Shown: positions 38,675-48,502, counted from the first letter of the stretch. The stretch: DNA of 64,000 bases from Streptomyces graminofaciens (GCF_030294945.1 NZ_AP018448.1:806001-870000); one strand, 5' to 3'. Made by a program: numbers and translations. The notes: generated by a model from the letters alone, not told the origin.

Positions 38675-39532
38675 GTGAAGATCGCCCTCGACCCATACAT
38701 GATCCGCAATGTCCCGCTCCTCGAACTGCCCGCAGTGGTCGCCGAGTTGGGCTACGAATGGATCGAGCTCTCCCCCCGAGAGGACTTCATCCCCTTCTTC
38801 CGCCATCCGCGCGTGGACGACGCCACCGTACGGAAGTTCCGCAAGGCGCTGGACGCGGCGGGCGTCGGGATCTCCTCCCTCCTGCCCCTCTTCCGCTGGT
38901 CCGGCCCCGACGAGGACGCGCGGCAGGCCGCCGTCCGCTACTGGAAGCGGTCCATCCAGATCTGCTCGGACCTCGGTGTGGACAGCATGATCTCCGAGTT
39001 CAACGGGCGCCCCGAGGACCCGGACCGCAGCGAGGCCCAGTTCTGGAAGTCGATGGACGAACTCCTTCCGCTCTTCGAGCGGGAGGGCGTCAAGCTCGCC
39101 CTGGAGCCGCACCCGGACGACTTCATCGAGGACGGCCACGACGCGGTGAACCTGATCCGCGGGATCAACCACCCCAGCGTCAGTTTCCTCTACTGCGCCC
39201 CGCACACCTTCCACATCGGCAACGACGCCCCCGGCATCATCAAGCACGCGGGCGATCTGCTCACCCATGTTCATCTGGCCGACGTCCTCGACCACACGGC
39301 CTCCTCGGGCAACCGCTACATCCTCAACCCGCCCGGCACGACGGCACGCGTCCACCAGCACCTCGACATGGGTCAGGGCGAGGTCGACTTCGACGAGCTC
39401 TTCCGCGAACTGCGCGCGAACGGCTTCGACGGCACTCTCACGTCCTGCGTCTTCGCCTGGGAAGACCGCGCGAAAGAGTCGTCCGTCTTCATGCGGAAGA
39501 AGATCGACGAGTACCTGGCCACTTGGTCCTGA
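38675..39532 (+). CDS. iolH: IolH-like TIM-barrel sugar isomerase/epimerase
   Basis: 285 residues, GTG start with GGAAGG upstream. It belongs to the AP-endonuclease-2/xylose-isomerase-like TIM-barrel family: MKIALDPYMIRN, LGYEWIELSPREDFIPFF, KLALEPHPDDFIEDG, THVHLADVLDH and a C-terminal GQGEVDFDELFRELRANGF. The opening sequence and the ELSPREDF motif match IolH proteins of inositol operons, whose exact reaction is not settled. Metal ligands (Glu, Asp, His, Glu) appear conserved. It is the last gene of the importer operon. Confidence 0.72.
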   Translation: MKIALDPYMIRNVPLLELPAVVAELGYEWIELSPREDFIPFFRHPRVDDATVRKFRKALDAAGVGISSLLPLFRWSGPDEDARQAAVRYWKRSIQICSDLGVDSMISEFNGRPEDPDRSEAQFWKSMDELLPLFEREGVKLALEPHPDDFIEDGHDAVNLIRGINHPSVSFLYCAPHTFHIGNDAPGIIKHAGDLLTHVHLADVLDHTASSGNRYILNPPGTTARVHQHLDMGQGEVDFDELFRELRANGFDGTLTSCVFAWEDRAKESSVFMRKKIDEYLATWS

Positions 39533-39597
39533 CATCGATTGACCTAACAACCTATTGACATGACATATGTCGGAAGGCATCGTTCTCGCTGCAGTCG

Positions 39598-39613
39598 CTT
39601 AAAGCGCTTTAAG
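39598..39613 (+). promoter_or_regulatory. LacI operator at the iolC operon
   Basis: CTTAAAGCGCTTTAAG is a perfect 16-bp palindrome, the best copy in the window, ending 20 bp before iolC. Upstream TTGACA (39555-39560) is a possible -35 box, but a clear -10 is not visible. A second small palindrome, GACATATGTC, lies at 39562-39571. Confidence 0.8.
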
Positions 39614-39633
39614 GAAGAAGGGGAGCTGCCGTT

Positions 39634-40602
39634 ATGCCGTTCGAAGTGCTGACCATGGGCCGTGTGGGGGTGGATGTGTATCCGCTTCAGACCGGTGTGG
39701 GGCTGGCCGAGGTCACGTCATTCGGCAAGTACCTCGGCGGCAGCCCCACCAACGTCGCGGTGGCCGCCGCCCGTTACGGGCACACCGCGAGCGTCGTCAC
39801 CAAGACGGGCCGCGACCCGTTCGGGGACTTCGTCCGGCAGGCGCTGGAGGGATACGGCGTCGACGCCGGCTTCGTGGGGACGTCGGACATCGCGCCGACG
39901 CCGGTGACGTTCTGCGAGATCTTCCCGCCGGACGACTTCCCGCTGTACTTCTACCGCCTGCCCAAGGCCCCTGACCTGGACATCCGTCCCGACGAGCTCG
40001 ACCTGGACGCCGTGCGCGACGCCAGTGTCTTCTGGATGACCGGGACGGGGCTGAGCGAGGAGCCGAGCCGCTCGGCGACGCTGGCCGCCCTGGCGCACCG
40101 GGCCAAGGCGGGCACGACGGTCTTCGACCTGGACTGGCGGCCGATGTTCTGGGCGGACCCGTCCGGGGCGCGGGCGTACTACGCCGAGGCTCTGCGTCAT
40201 ACGACCGTGGCCGTCGGGAACCTCGACGAGTGCGAGGTGGCGACCGGGGAGCGGGAGCCGTACGCCGCCGCGAAGGCACTGCTCGCCGCCGGGGTCGAGC
40301 TCGCCGTGGTCAAGCAGGGCCCCAAGGGCGTGCTGGCCATGACCCGGGACGGCTCGACCGCCGAGATCCCGCCGGTGCCCGTCGACGTCGTCAACGGTCT
40401 GGGCGCGGGTGACGCCTTCGGCGGCGCGCTGTGCCACGGGCTGCTGTCCGGCTGGGACACGCGCCGCACGGTGTCCTTCGCCAATGCCGCCGGCGCGATC
40501 GTGGCGGGCCGGCTGTCCTGCTCCGACGCCATGCCCACCGAGGCCGAGGTCGCGGCCAAGCTCCGCGAGGCAGCCCTCGCATCCGATGAACGAGAGGTGT
40601 GA
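39634..40602 (+). CDS. iolC: 5-dehydro-2-deoxygluconokinase
   Basis: 322 residues, PfkB sugar-kinase family. The N-terminal GRVGVDVYPLQTGVGL and YLGGSPTNVAVAAARYG and the C-terminal VVNGLGAGDAFGGALCHGLL (with the catalytic aspartate) are diagnostic. In inositol degradation it phosphorylates 2-deoxy-5-keto-gluconate to its 6-phosphate, the substrate of the next gene product. It is the first gene after the operator at 39598-39613; GGGGAG stands a few bases upstream of the ATG. The next gene begins five bases after its stop. Confidence 0.9.
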   Translation: MPFEVLTMGRVGVDVYPLQTGVGLAEVTSFGKYLGGSPTNVAVAAARYGHTASVVTKTGRDPFGDFVRQALEGYGVDAGFVGTSDIAPTPVTFCEIFPPDDFPLYFYRLPKAPDLDIRPDELDLDAVRDASVFWMTGTGLSEEPSRSATLAALAHRAKAGTTVFDLDWRPMFWADPSGARAYYAEALRHTTVAVGNLDECEVATGEREPYAAAKALLAAGVELAVVKQGPKGVLAMTRDGSTAEIPPVPVDVVNGLGAGDAFGGALCHGLLSGWDTRRTVSFANAAGAIVAGRLSCSDAMPTEAEVAAKLREAALASDEREV

Positions 40603-40606
40603 CGCC

Positions 40607-41479
40607 ATGCTGCCCGACAATGTGAGCCGGATCGTGGGGGCCCGCGTCAACGACCCCGGTGCCATCGCGGCGGCCGCCGCCCGCCGTGTGAGGGCGACCT
40701 CGCTGCTCGGCGAGCACGGTAAAGCCATGATCATCGCCGCCGACCATCCGGCGCGAGGGGCCAACGGCGTAGGCGGCGACCCGACCGCCATGGCCGACCG
40801 CTTCAAGCTGCTCGACCGCCTGTGCGTGGCGCTGGAACGGCCCGGAGTGACCGGCGTCCTGGCCACCGCCGACATCCTGGAGGACCTGCTGCTGCTCGGC
40901 GTCCTCGACGGCAAGAGCGTCTTCGGTTCCATGAACCGCGGTGGGCTGGCGGGTTCGGTGTTCGAGATCGACGACCGGTTCACCGGGTACGACGCCGAGA
41001 CGATCGCGGCGATGGGCTTCGACGGCGGCAAGATGCTCACCCGCATCGCCCTCGACGACCCGGCCACCCCGTCGGTCCTGGAGAACACCGCCCGCGCGGT
41101 CGACGAGCTGAACGACCGGCAGCTCATAGCCATGGTCGAGCCGTTCCTCTCCCTCTGGCAGGACGGGAAGATCCGCAACGACCTCTCCACCGACGCTGTC
41201 GTCAAGTCGATCACCATCGCCTCCGGGCTGGGCCGCCGCACCGCCTACACCTGGCTGAAGCTGCCGGTCGTCGACGACATGGAGCGCGTCCTCGCCTCCT
41301 CCACGCTGCCCGCGCTGCTGCTGGGCGGCGAGGTCAAGGACGCCGCCGCGGCCTTCGCCTCCTGGGGCAAGGCACTGAAGCAGCCCACCGCTCAGGGTCT
41401 GGTCGTGGGCCGCTCCCTGCTCTACCCCTCGGACGGCGATGTCGCCGGGGCGGTGGACCGGGCGGTGAGCCTGCTGTGA
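40607..41479 (+). CDS. Cgl0159-type aldolase of inositol catabolism
   Basis: 290 residues. The family is the (beta/alpha)8 Cgl0159-like aldolase group commonly found beside iolC in actinobacteria; seen here are HGKAMIIAADHPARGANGVG, LLGVLDGKSVFGSMNRGGLA, DDRFTGYDAETIAAMGFDGG and LLLGGEVKDAAAAFASWGKA. By position it probably replaces IolJ, splitting 2-deoxy-5-keto-gluconate 6-phosphate into malonate semialdehyde and dihydroxyacetone phosphate. The start at 40607 is preceded by GAGAGG; the stop overlaps the start of iolB (GTGA). Confidence 0.75.
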   Translation: MLPDNVSRIVGARVNDPGAIAAAAARRVRATSLLGEHGKAMIIAADHPARGANGVGGDPTAMADRFKLLDRLCVALERPGVTGVLATADILEDLLLLGVLDGKSVFGSMNRGGLAGSVFEIDDRFTGYDAETIAAMGFDGGKMLTRIALDDPATPSVLENTARAVDELNDRQLIAMVEPFLSLWQDGKIRNDLSTDAVVKSITIASGLGRRTAYTWLKLPVVDDMERVLASSTLPALLLGGEVKDAAAAFASWGKALKQPTAQGLVVGRSLLYPSDGDVAGAVDRAVSLL

Positions 41480-42372
41480 GCGACACGAGCAAGTACCACC
41501 TGCCCAGGGGCACATCGGCCGACGGCCCCTACGACCTCCTGATCACGCCGGAGTCGGCGGGCTGGGGATACTCCGGACTCAGGATCCTGACCCTGGCTCC
41601 GGGCGAGGCGCACGCCCTGTCCACCGGGGATTCCGAGTTCCTGGTCCTGCCGCTGACGGGCTCCTGCACCGTCACCACGGACGGCAAGTCCTTCGAACTC
41701 GTCGGCCGGACAGGCGTGTTCGCCTCCACCACCGACTTCGTGTATCTCCCGCGCGAGTCGGAGGCTCTCATCAGCAGCGCGGCCGGGGGACGGTTCGCGC
41801 TGCCCTCCGCCCGTACCGAGCGGGGAGGTCAACCGGCTCGGTACGGGCGCAAGGAGGACGTCCCTGTCGAGCTGCGGGGTGCCGGGGCGTGCTCGCGGCA
41901 GGTCAACAACTACTGCCTGCCCGGCACGTTCGACGCCGAGCAGCTGCTGGTGTGCGAGGTGCTCACCCCCGGCGGGAACTGGTCCTCGTACCCGCCGCAC
42001 AAGCACGACGAGGTACGCACCGACGAGGCCGGCAACCCGGTCGAGTCAGAGCTGGAGGAGATCTACTACTTCGAGGTCTCCGGCGACGGGAACGGCTTCG
42101 GCTACCAGCGGGTCTACGGCACCACCGACCGGCCCATCGAGGTGCTCGCCGAGGTGCGCTCCAGCGACGCCGTCCTCATTCCGCACGGCTGGCACGGCCC
42201 GTCGATCGCGGCCCCCGGCTACGACCTGTACTACCTCAACGTCATGGCCGGTCCGGGGCAGGACCGCGCCTGGCTGATCTGCGACGACCCCGCCCACGGC
42301 TGGGTGCGTTCCACCTGGGAGTCCCAGGACGTCGACGACCGGCTTCCCTTCGAAGGGCCCACCGAGCAATGA
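41476..42372 (+). CDS. iolB: 5-deoxy-glucuronate isomerase
   Basis: 298 residues, GTG start overlapping the previous stop (GTGA). The double cupin fold of IolB is shown by the conserved HKHDEV box after WSSYPP, ELEEIYYFEVSGDGNGFGYQ, and VLIPHGWHGPSIAAPGYDLY, which hold the metal histidines and glutamate, and by NNYCLPGTFDAEQLLVCEV. It converts 5-deoxy-glucuronate to 2-deoxy-5-keto-gluconate. A 12-bp perfect inverted repeat lies inside the gene at 41809-41848. The stop overlaps the iolD start by ATGA. Confidence 0.9.
   Translation: MSDTSKYHLPRGTSADGPYDLLITPESAGWGYSGLRILTLAPGEAHALSTGDSEFLVLPLTGSCTVTTDGKSFELVGRTGVFASTTDFVYLPRESEALISSAAGGRFALPSARTERGGQPARYGRKEDVPVELRGAGACSRQVNNYCLPGTFDAEQLLVCEVLTPGGNWSSYPPHKHDEVRTDEAGNPVESELEEIYYFEVSGDGNGFGYQRVYGTTDRPIEVLAEVRSSDAVLIPHGWHGPSIAAPGYDLYYLNVMAGPGQDRAWLICDDPAHGWVRSTWESQDVDDRLPFEGPTEQ
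41809..41848. repeat. Inverted repeat inside iolB
   Basis: GCCCGTACCGAG (41809-41820) and its exact complement (41837-41848), 16-base loop. It is similar in sequence to the terminator-like hairpin at 52540-52579. It encodes a variable loop of the protein. Confidence 0.7.
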
Positions 42373-44252
42373 ACACCATCCGACTCACCACCGCCCAGGC
42401 GCTCGTACGCTTCCTGGCCCACCAGTACAGCGAACGCGACGGCCAGGAACACCGTCTCATCCCCGGTGTGTGGGGCATCTTCGGGCACGGCAACGTCGCC
42501 GGCATCGGCCAGGCACTGTTGCAGGCAGCCACGACCGGCGAAGCCGACCTGCCCTACTACCTCGCCCGCAACGAACAGGGCATGGTCCACGCCTCCGTCG
42601 CCTACGCCAAGATGCGTGACCGGCTGGCCACCTTCGCCTGCACCGCCTCCACCGGCCCCGGCTCCACCAACATGATCACCGGCGCGGCGCTCGCCACCAC
42701 CAACCGCATCCCGGTGCTGCTGCTGCCCTCCGACATGTTCGCCACCCGCGCCGCCGACCCCGTCCTCCAGCAGCTGGAGGACACCCGGGGCGGCGACGTC
42801 ACCGTCAACGACACCTTCCGCGCCGTATCCAAGTACTTCGACCGCATCTCGCGTCCCGAGCAGCTGATCCCGGCCGCACTCGCCGCGATGCGGGTACTGA
42901 CCGACCCCGTCGAGACCGGCGCCGTCACCCTCGCCCTCCCGCAGGACGTGCAGGCCGAAGCGTACGACTGGCCCGTCTCGTTCTTCCGGCGCCGGGTGTG
43001 GCATGTGGGCCGCCCGGTTCCGGAGCCGGCCGCCGTCGAGCGCGCCGCCGCCCTGCTGCGAGGCGCCCGCAAGCCGCTGATCGTCGCAGGAGGCGGCACC
43101 GTCTACTCCGGTGCCGAGACTCAGCTGCGGGCCTTCGCCGAAGCCACCGGCATCCCCGTCGCCGACACCCACGCCGGCAAGGGCGCCGTCGCCTGGGACC
43201 ACCCGTACGCGGTCGGCGGGATCGGCTCGACCGGTTCGTACGCCGCGAACGAGCTGGCACGCGAGGCCGATGTGATCCTCGGGATCGGCACCCGCTACTC
43301 CGACTTCACCACCGCCAGCCACACCGTCTTCGCCAACCCCGACGCCACCTTCGTCAACCTCAACGTCGCCCGCCTGGACGCCGTGAAGCACTCCGCCGAA
43401 CCCCTGGTCGCGGACGCCCGGCTCGGCATCCAGGCCCTCGCGGGCGCGCTGACGGACTGGGAGGTGGACCAGGAGTACCGCGACCGGACACGCCAACTAA
43501 TCGCCCGTACAAGGAAGATCGAGGAGGAATGCTTCGCCCCGGACCGCAGCACCGGCGACCTCCCCGCTCAGACCCAGATCCTGGGCGCCCTCAACGACGT
43601 GCTCGGCGACCGTGACGTGGTCATCAACGCGGCAGGCTCCATGCCCGGCGACCTGCAACAGCTGTGGCGGGCGAGGGACCCGAAGGCCTACCACGTCGAG
43701 TACGCCTACTCCTGCATGGGCTACGAGGTCGCCGCCGGCGTCGGCGCCAAGATGGCCGACCCCTCGCGCGAGGTCGTCGTCCTGGTCGGCGACGGCTCCT
43801 ATCTGATGATGGCCCAGGAGATCGTCACCATGGTCTCCGAAGGACTGAAGGTCATCATCGTCCTCGTCCAGAACCACGGCTTCGCCTCCATCGGCGCCCT
43901 GTCGGAGTCCCTCGGCTCGCAGCGCTTCGGCACCAAGTACCGCTTCCGCGACGAGGACTCGGGCCGCCTCGACGGCGGCATCCTCCCCGTCGACCTCGCC
44001 GCCAACGCCGCCTCCCTCGGCGCGGACGTCCTGCACGCCACCACCGTCGACGAATTCCGCACCGCGATGGAGAAGGCGAAAGCCGCCACCCACACCACGG
44101 TCGTGCACGTCGAGACCGACCTCTACGGGCCCAACCCACCCGGCCACGGCTGGTGGGACGTCCCCGTCAGCCAGACCTCCGCCCTCGACACCACCCGCAC
44201 CGCGTACGAGACATACGCCGCCCACAAGCGCACCCAGCGGCACTACCTGTAA
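42369..44252 (+). CDS. iolD: 3D-(3,5/4)-trihydroxycyclohexane-1,2-dione hydrolase
   Basis: 627 residues, thiamine-diphosphate enzyme of the acetolactate-synthase superfamily. The TPP/Mg site is visible as VLVGDGSYLMMAQEIVTMVS followed by VLVQNHGF, and the N-terminal pyrimidine-binding part as GVWGIFGHGNVAGIGQAL with LPYYLARNEQGMVHASVAYA (catalytic glutamate). It opens the ring of the trione intermediate to give 5-deoxy-glucuronate. It overlaps iolB by ATGA, so both are made together. Confidence 0.92.
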   Translation: MNTIRLTTAQALVRFLAHQYSERDGQEHRLIPGVWGIFGHGNVAGIGQALLQAATTGEADLPYYLARNEQGMVHASVAYAKMRDRLATFACTASTGPGSTNMITGAALATTNRIPVLLLPSDMFATRAADPVLQQLEDTRGGDVTVNDTFRAVSKYFDRISRPEQLIPAALAAMRVLTDPVETGAVTLALPQDVQAEAYDWPVSFFRRRVWHVGRPVPEPAAVERAAALLRGARKPLIVAGGGTVYSGAETQLRAFAEATGIPVADTHAGKGAVAWDHPYAVGGIGSTGSYAANELAREADVILGIGTRYSDFTTASHTVFANPDATFVNLNVARLDAVKHSAEPLVADARLGIQALAGALTDWEVDQEYRDRTRQLIARTRKIEEECFAPDRSTGDLPAQTQILGALNDVLGDRDVVINAAGSMPGDLQQLWRARDPKAYHVEYAYSCMGYEVAAGVGAKMADPSREVVVLVGDGSYLMMAQEIVTMVSEGLKVIIVLVQNHGFASIGALSESLGSQRFGTKYRFRDEDSGRLDGGILPVDLAANAASLGADVLHATTVDEFRTAMEKAKAATHTTVVHVETDLYGPNPPGHGWWDVPVSQTSALDTTRTAYETYAAHKRTQRHYL

Positions 44253-44281
44253 GTCCCGTCCCCGCAAAGGAAACCCGCACC

Positions 44282-45778
44282 GTGACTACCATCCAGCACT
44301 GGATCAACGGCAGCCCCACCCCGGGCTCCGCCGCCAACACCCAGCCGGTGTTCAACCCGGCCACCGGTGCCGAGCAGGCACAGGTGGTCCTGGGCGGCAC
44401 CGCCGACGTGGACACCGCCGTCGCAGCTGCTTCCGCCGCGTTCGAGACCTGGTCGGAGTCCTCGCTCAGCCAGCGCACCCAGGTGATGTTCGCCTTCCGC
44501 CAGTTGCTCGTCGAGCACGAGGAGGAACTCGGGCGGATCATCTCCGCCGAGCACGGCAAGACCGTCGACGACGCACGCGGCGAGATCACCCGCGGCCGCG
44601 AGGTCGTGGAGTTCGCCTGCGGCCTCGGCGACGTGCTGAAGGGCTCCTTCTCCGACCAGGTCTCACGCGGCGTGGACGTGCACAACTTCCGCCAGCCCCT
44701 CGGCGTCGTCGCCGGCATCACCCCCTTCAACTTCCCCGCCATGGTGCCCCTGTGGATGCACCCCATCGCCATCGCCACCGGCAACACCTTCATCCTCAAG
44801 CCCAGCGAACGCGACCCGTCGGCGGCGAACTTCGTCGCCGAGCTCTACCAGAAAGCCGGCCTCCCCGACGGCGTCTTCAACGTCGTCCACGGCGGCAAGC
44901 CGGCCGTCGACGCGATCCTCACCCACCCCGGCATCGAAGCCGTCTCCTTCGTCGGCTCCACCCCCATCGCCAAGTACGTCCACGAGACCGCGACCGCCCA
45001 CGGCAAACGCGTCCAGGCCCTCGGCGGCGCCAAGAACCACGCCGTCGTCCTCCCCGACGCCGACCTCGAATTCGCCGCCAACCACATCACCGCCGGCGCC
45101 TACGGCTCCGCCGGCGAACGCTGTATGGCCGTCTCCGTCGCCATCGCCGTCGGCGACGCCGCCGACAAGCTCGTCGAGATCCTCCAGCGCAAGGCCCGCG
45201 AGGTGAAGGTCGGCCCCGGCGACCAGCCCGGCATCGACATGGGCCCACTCGTCACCAAGACCGCCCAGGAACGCGTCGAGAACGCGGTCGGCGGCGCCGC
45301 CACCCAAGGGGCCACCGTCGTCGTCGACGGACGCGGCCTCAAGATCGACGGCCACGAGGACGGCTTCTTCACCGGCCCCTCCCTCCTCGACCACGTCACC
45401 ACCGACATGGACGCCTACAAGGAAGAGCTGTTCGGCCCCGTCCTCGCCGTCATCCGCACCGACTCCCTCGACCACGCCATCGACCTCATCAACGCCAACC
45501 CCTACGGCAACGGCACCGCCCTCTTCACCGCCTCCGGCGAAGCCGCCCGCCGCTTCCAGCGCACCATCAAGGTCGGCATGATCGGCATCAACGTCCCCGT
45601 GCCCGTGCCGATGTCGTACTACTCCTTCGGCGGCTGGAAGGACTCCCTCATCGGCGACTCCCCCATCCACGGCCCCGAAGGCATCCGCTTCTACACCCGC
45701 CCCAAGGTCGTCACCACACGCTGGCCCCAGCCCGCCCAGCAAGTGAACGCCGGCTTCAACTTCCCCACCAGCACCTGA
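44282..45778 (+). CDS. iolA: Methylmalonate/malonate-semialdehyde dehydrogenase (acylating)
   Basis: 498 residues, CoA-acylating aldehyde dehydrogenase. Signature segments: PFNFPAMVPLWMHPIAIATG, VSFVGSTPIAKYVHETA, YGSAGERCMAVSVAI with the catalytic cysteine, and PFTVPVP-like end VPVPVPMSYYSFGGWKDSL. It oxidises malonate semialdehyde to acetyl-CoA and CO2, the last step of inositol breakdown. The GTG at 44282 follows AAAGGAAA. It may also be called mmsA, since the same family acts in valine catabolism; the operon context favours iolA. Confidence 0.9.
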   Translation: MTTIQHWINGSPTPGSAANTQPVFNPATGAEQAQVVLGGTADVDTAVAAASAAFETWSESSLSQRTQVMFAFRQLLVEHEEELGRIISAEHGKTVDDARGEITRGREVVEFACGLGDVLKGSFSDQVSRGVDVHNFRQPLGVVAGITPFNFPAMVPLWMHPIAIATGNTFILKPSERDPSAANFVAELYQKAGLPDGVFNVVHGGKPAVDAILTHPGIEAVSFVGSTPIAKYVHETATAHGKRVQALGGAKNHAVVLPDADLEFAANHITAGAYGSAGERCMAVSVAIAVGDAADKLVEILQRKAREVKVGPGDQPGIDMGPLVTKTAQERVENAVGGAATQGATVVVDGRGLKIDGHEDGFFTGPSLLDHVTTDMDAYKEELFGPVLAVIRTDSLDHAIDLINANPYGNGTALFTASGEAARRFQRTIKVGMIGINVPVPVPMSYYSFGGWKDSLIGDSPIHGPEGIRFYTRPKVVTTRWPQPAQQVNAGFNFPTST

Positions 45779-45818
45779 GTTGATCCCGTCCCCCCACATC
45801 GACCGCTAGGAGGTGGCC

Positions 45819-47261
45819 ATGGGCGTCAGGGACGACGCGACTCAGGCCCCCGCACCGAGCACCGCCGCCATGGGCGACACCTCGCCGAAGGTCTACCGGA
45901 GGCTGCGGACCATCACGGTCATCGCGACCTTCGGTGGGCTCCTCTTCGGCTACGACACCGGAGTCATCTCCGGAGCACTGCCCTTCATGGCCCTCTCGCC
46001 CGGGGAGGGCGGGCTCGGCCTCACCCCGCTGACCGAAGGCGTCGTCGCCTCGTCCCTCGTGCTCGGCGCGGCGTTCGGCGCACTGTTCGGCGGCCGGCTC
46101 TGCGACCACCATGGGCGCAGGCGGACGATCCTCGGGCTCGCCGTGCTGTTCTTCGTCGGCGCGCTCGGCACCGCGCTCGCCCCGGACCTCTGGGTGATGG
46201 TCCTCTTCCGGGTGCTGCTCGGGCTGGCCGTCGGCGGGGCGTCGGCGACGGTGCCGGTGTTCCTCGCGGAGCTGGCTCCGGCCGAGCGCCGAGGGCGTCT
46301 GGTGACCCAGAACGAGCTGATGATCGTGACGGGTCAGCTGCTGGCCTACACCTCGAACGCGGTCATCGCCGAGACCGTGGGCGAGGGGGGCGTGTGGCGC
46401 TGGATGCTCGCGATCGCCTCGGTGCCCGCCGTGCTGCTCTGGGCCGGCATGCTGTTCGTGCCCGAGTCGCCGCGCTGGCTGGCCTCGCGCGGCCGGTACG
46501 AGGAGGCCGAACGCACGCTGGGCCTCGTCCGTGACGCGGATGTCGTCGCCGTGGAGTTCGCGGCGATCAAGGAGCGGGTCGTCGCCGACGCCCGCGAGCC
46601 CCGGGCCGGCTGGGGTGACCTGCGCACCCCGTGGATCCGGCGCATCGTGACGTTCGGGTTCGGGCTTGCCGCCCTGACCCAACTGACCGGCGTCAACTCG
46701 ATCATGTACTTTGCGCCGACGATCCTGCTGGACACCGGTCTGGGTACACAGGCCGCCCTGACCGCGACGATCGCGAACGGGGTCGTGGCCGTGCTCTCGG
46801 TCTCGACGGGCATGTATCTGCTCGGCCGGTACGGCCGACGCCCAATGCTGCTCACCGGTCAGATCGGCGTCACCGTCTCGCTCGTGCTGATCGCGTTCTG
46901 CTTCCTGGTCCTGCCCGAGTCGACCGCGCGCAGCTACCTCGTGCTCGCGTCGATGCTGACGTTCCTGCTGTTCATGCAGGGGTGCATCGCGACCGTGTTC
47001 TGGCTGATGCTCTCGGAGATCTTCCCGCTCCGGCTGCGCGGCTTCGCGATGGGTACGGCCGTCTTCGGCACCTGGATGGCGAACTTCCTGGTGACCCTGG
47101 TGTTCCCGCCGCTGATCGACGCGATCGGCGGGTTTACCTTCCTGATCTTCGCCGCGATCAACGCCGCCACCTTCCTCCATTACCTGCGCACCGTTCCCGA
47201 GACCCGGGGGCGCTCGATGGAAGCCATCGAGTCCCACTTCCGCGGACAGTACGCCACCTGA
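45819..47261 (+). CDS. iolT: Sugar/inositol MFS transporter
   Basis: 480 residues with twelve hydrophobic segments. Sugar-porter motifs are intact: GGLLFGYDTGVISGALPF, GRLCDHHGRRRTI, VPVFLAELAPAERRGRLV, PESPRWLASRGRYEEAERTL, the intracellular motif with RYGRRP, and the end PETRGRSMEAIE. A perfect AGGAGG precedes the ATG at 45819. It likely gives proton-driven inositol uptake in addition to the ABC importers. Confidence 0.85.
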   Translation: MGVRDDATQAPAPSTAAMGDTSPKVYRRLRTITVIATFGGLLFGYDTGVISGALPFMALSPGEGGLGLTPLTEGVVASSLVLGAAFGALFGGRLCDHHGRRRTILGLAVLFFVGALGTALAPDLWVMVLFRVLLGLAVGGASATVPVFLAELAPAERRGRLVTQNELMIVTGQLLAYTSNAVIAETVGEGGVWRWMLAIASVPAVLLWAGMLFVPESPRWLASRGRYEEAERTLGLVRDADVVAVEFAAIKERVVADAREPRAGWGDLRTPWIRRIVTFGFGLAALTQLTGVNSIMYFAPTILLDTGLGTQAALTATIANGVVAVLSVSTGMYLLGRYGRRPMLLTGQIGVTVSLVLIAFCFLVLPESTARSYLVLASMLTFLLFMQGCIATVFWLMLSEIFPLRLRGFAMGTAVFGTWMANFLVTLVFPPLIDAIGGFTFLIFAAINAATFLHYLRTVPETRGRSMEAIESHFRGQYAT

Positions 47262-47305
47262 CCAGTCCCTCCCGCTGTTCTCAGAGCTCTTCGAAAGGCA
47301 CCCCC

Positions 47306-48502
47306 ATGACCACGTCCGCCAAGCCTCTGTCAGTCGCCGTGATCGGTGCCGGTATGGCCGGCCGCAGCCACGCCGCCGGTTACCGCAATGTCAACACGGT
47401 CTTCGGCGCCGGTCTGCCGCCGGTGCGGCTGGCCGCGATAGCCGACGCCAATGTCGCACTCGCCGAGGACGCCGCCCGCCGTTACGGGTTCGAGAAGGCG
47501 CTCCCCAGCTGGGAGGCCGTCGTCGAGGACCCGACGATCGACGCCGTCAGCATCGTCGTGGGCAACGCCCTGCACCGGCCGATCGCGGAGGCCCTGGTCG
47601 CGGCAGGCAAGCACGTGCTGTGCGAGAAGCCGCTCGCCGGGTCGCTGGAAGACGCCCGCGCGATGGCCGGGTTGGAGCGTTCCGCCGAGGTCGTGACGGC
47701 CGTGGGCTACACCTTCCGCCGCTCCCCCGGTATCGCCGCGATCCGCGACCATGTGCGGCGCGGTGAGCTGGGTGACCTGACCCTGTTCAGCGGCCGGTAC
47801 TGGTGCGACTACGCGACCGACCCGAACGGCCCGCTGAGCTGGCGCTTCAAGGGCGGCCCGGGTTCCGGCGCGCTGGGTGACGTCGGCTCGCACGTCATCG
47901 ACGCCGCCGAGTACGTGGCCGGGCCCATCGCCTCCGTCTCCGGTGCCGCGCTGTCGACGCAGATCCCCAAGCGTCCGCTGCCGCTGGGCGCGGTCGTCGG
48001 CCACAACGCGGCTCCCGTCTCCGACGAGTTCGGCGAGGTCGAGAACGAGGACACCGCGTCGTTCACGGCCCGCTTCGAGTCCGGGCTCGTGGGCACCTTC
48101 TCGGTGACGCGCACCGGCTTCGGCCTGCCCAACGGGCTGTTCTTCGACGTCCTGGGCCTCGGCGGCCGGGCCGCGTTCGACCAGCACCGGCCCGCCGAGT
48201 ACCTCTTCGACGACGCCCAGCCCGACGCCCGTACACGCGGCGCCCGGCAGATCATCGCCGGCCCGCAGATGCCGTACTTCGCGGGCGGTGTCCCGATGGA
48301 GGCGCCGGGTGTGGGCGCCAGCAACGGCGACAACTTCACCTACCAGGCCCGCGCCTTCCTCGACCAGGTCGCGGGGGTGGCCGAGCCGCTGCCGGCCTGC
48401 GCCACGTTCGCCGACGCGCTGCGGACGATGGAGATCATCAAGGCCGTCGTCGAGTCCTCCCAGGCCGGCGGCGCCGCCGTCACGGTCCCGCCCACCGCCT
48501 GA
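47306..48502 (+). CDS. Inositol dehydrogenase-like Gfo/Idh/MocA oxidoreductase
   Basis: 398 residues. NAD(P)-binding start VAVIGAGMAGRSHAAGYRNV, catalytic-lysine box HVLCEKPLAGS, and the dimer-domain motif GSGALGDVGSHVIDAAEYVA with the aspartate and histidine. IolG is the family's inositol 2-dehydrogenase, but many relatives use other sugars; its size (398, while IolG is ~340) and the insertion with PKRPLPLGAVVGH are more like the second family member at 57114. It may supply the first step (inositol to 2-inosose). A strong hairpin follows at 48578-48609, closing the operon. Confidence 0.78.
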   Translation: MTTSAKPLSVAVIGAGMAGRSHAAGYRNVNTVFGAGLPPVRLAAIADANVALAEDAARRYGFEKALPSWEAVVEDPTIDAVSIVVGNALHRPIAEALVAAGKHVLCEKPLAGSLEDARAMAGLERSAEVVTAVGYTFRRSPGIAAIRDHVRRGELGDLTLFSGRYWCDYATDPNGPLSWRFKGGPGSGALGDVGSHVIDAAEYVAGPIASVSGAALSTQIPKRPLPLGAVVGHNAAPVSDEFGEVENEDTASFTARFESGLVGTFSVTRTGFGLPNGLFFDVLGLGGRAAFDQHRPAEYLFDDAQPDARTRGARQIIAGPQMPYFAGGVPMEAPGVGASNGDNFTYQARAFLDQVAGVAEPLPACATFADALRTMEIIKAVVESSQAGGAAVTVPPTA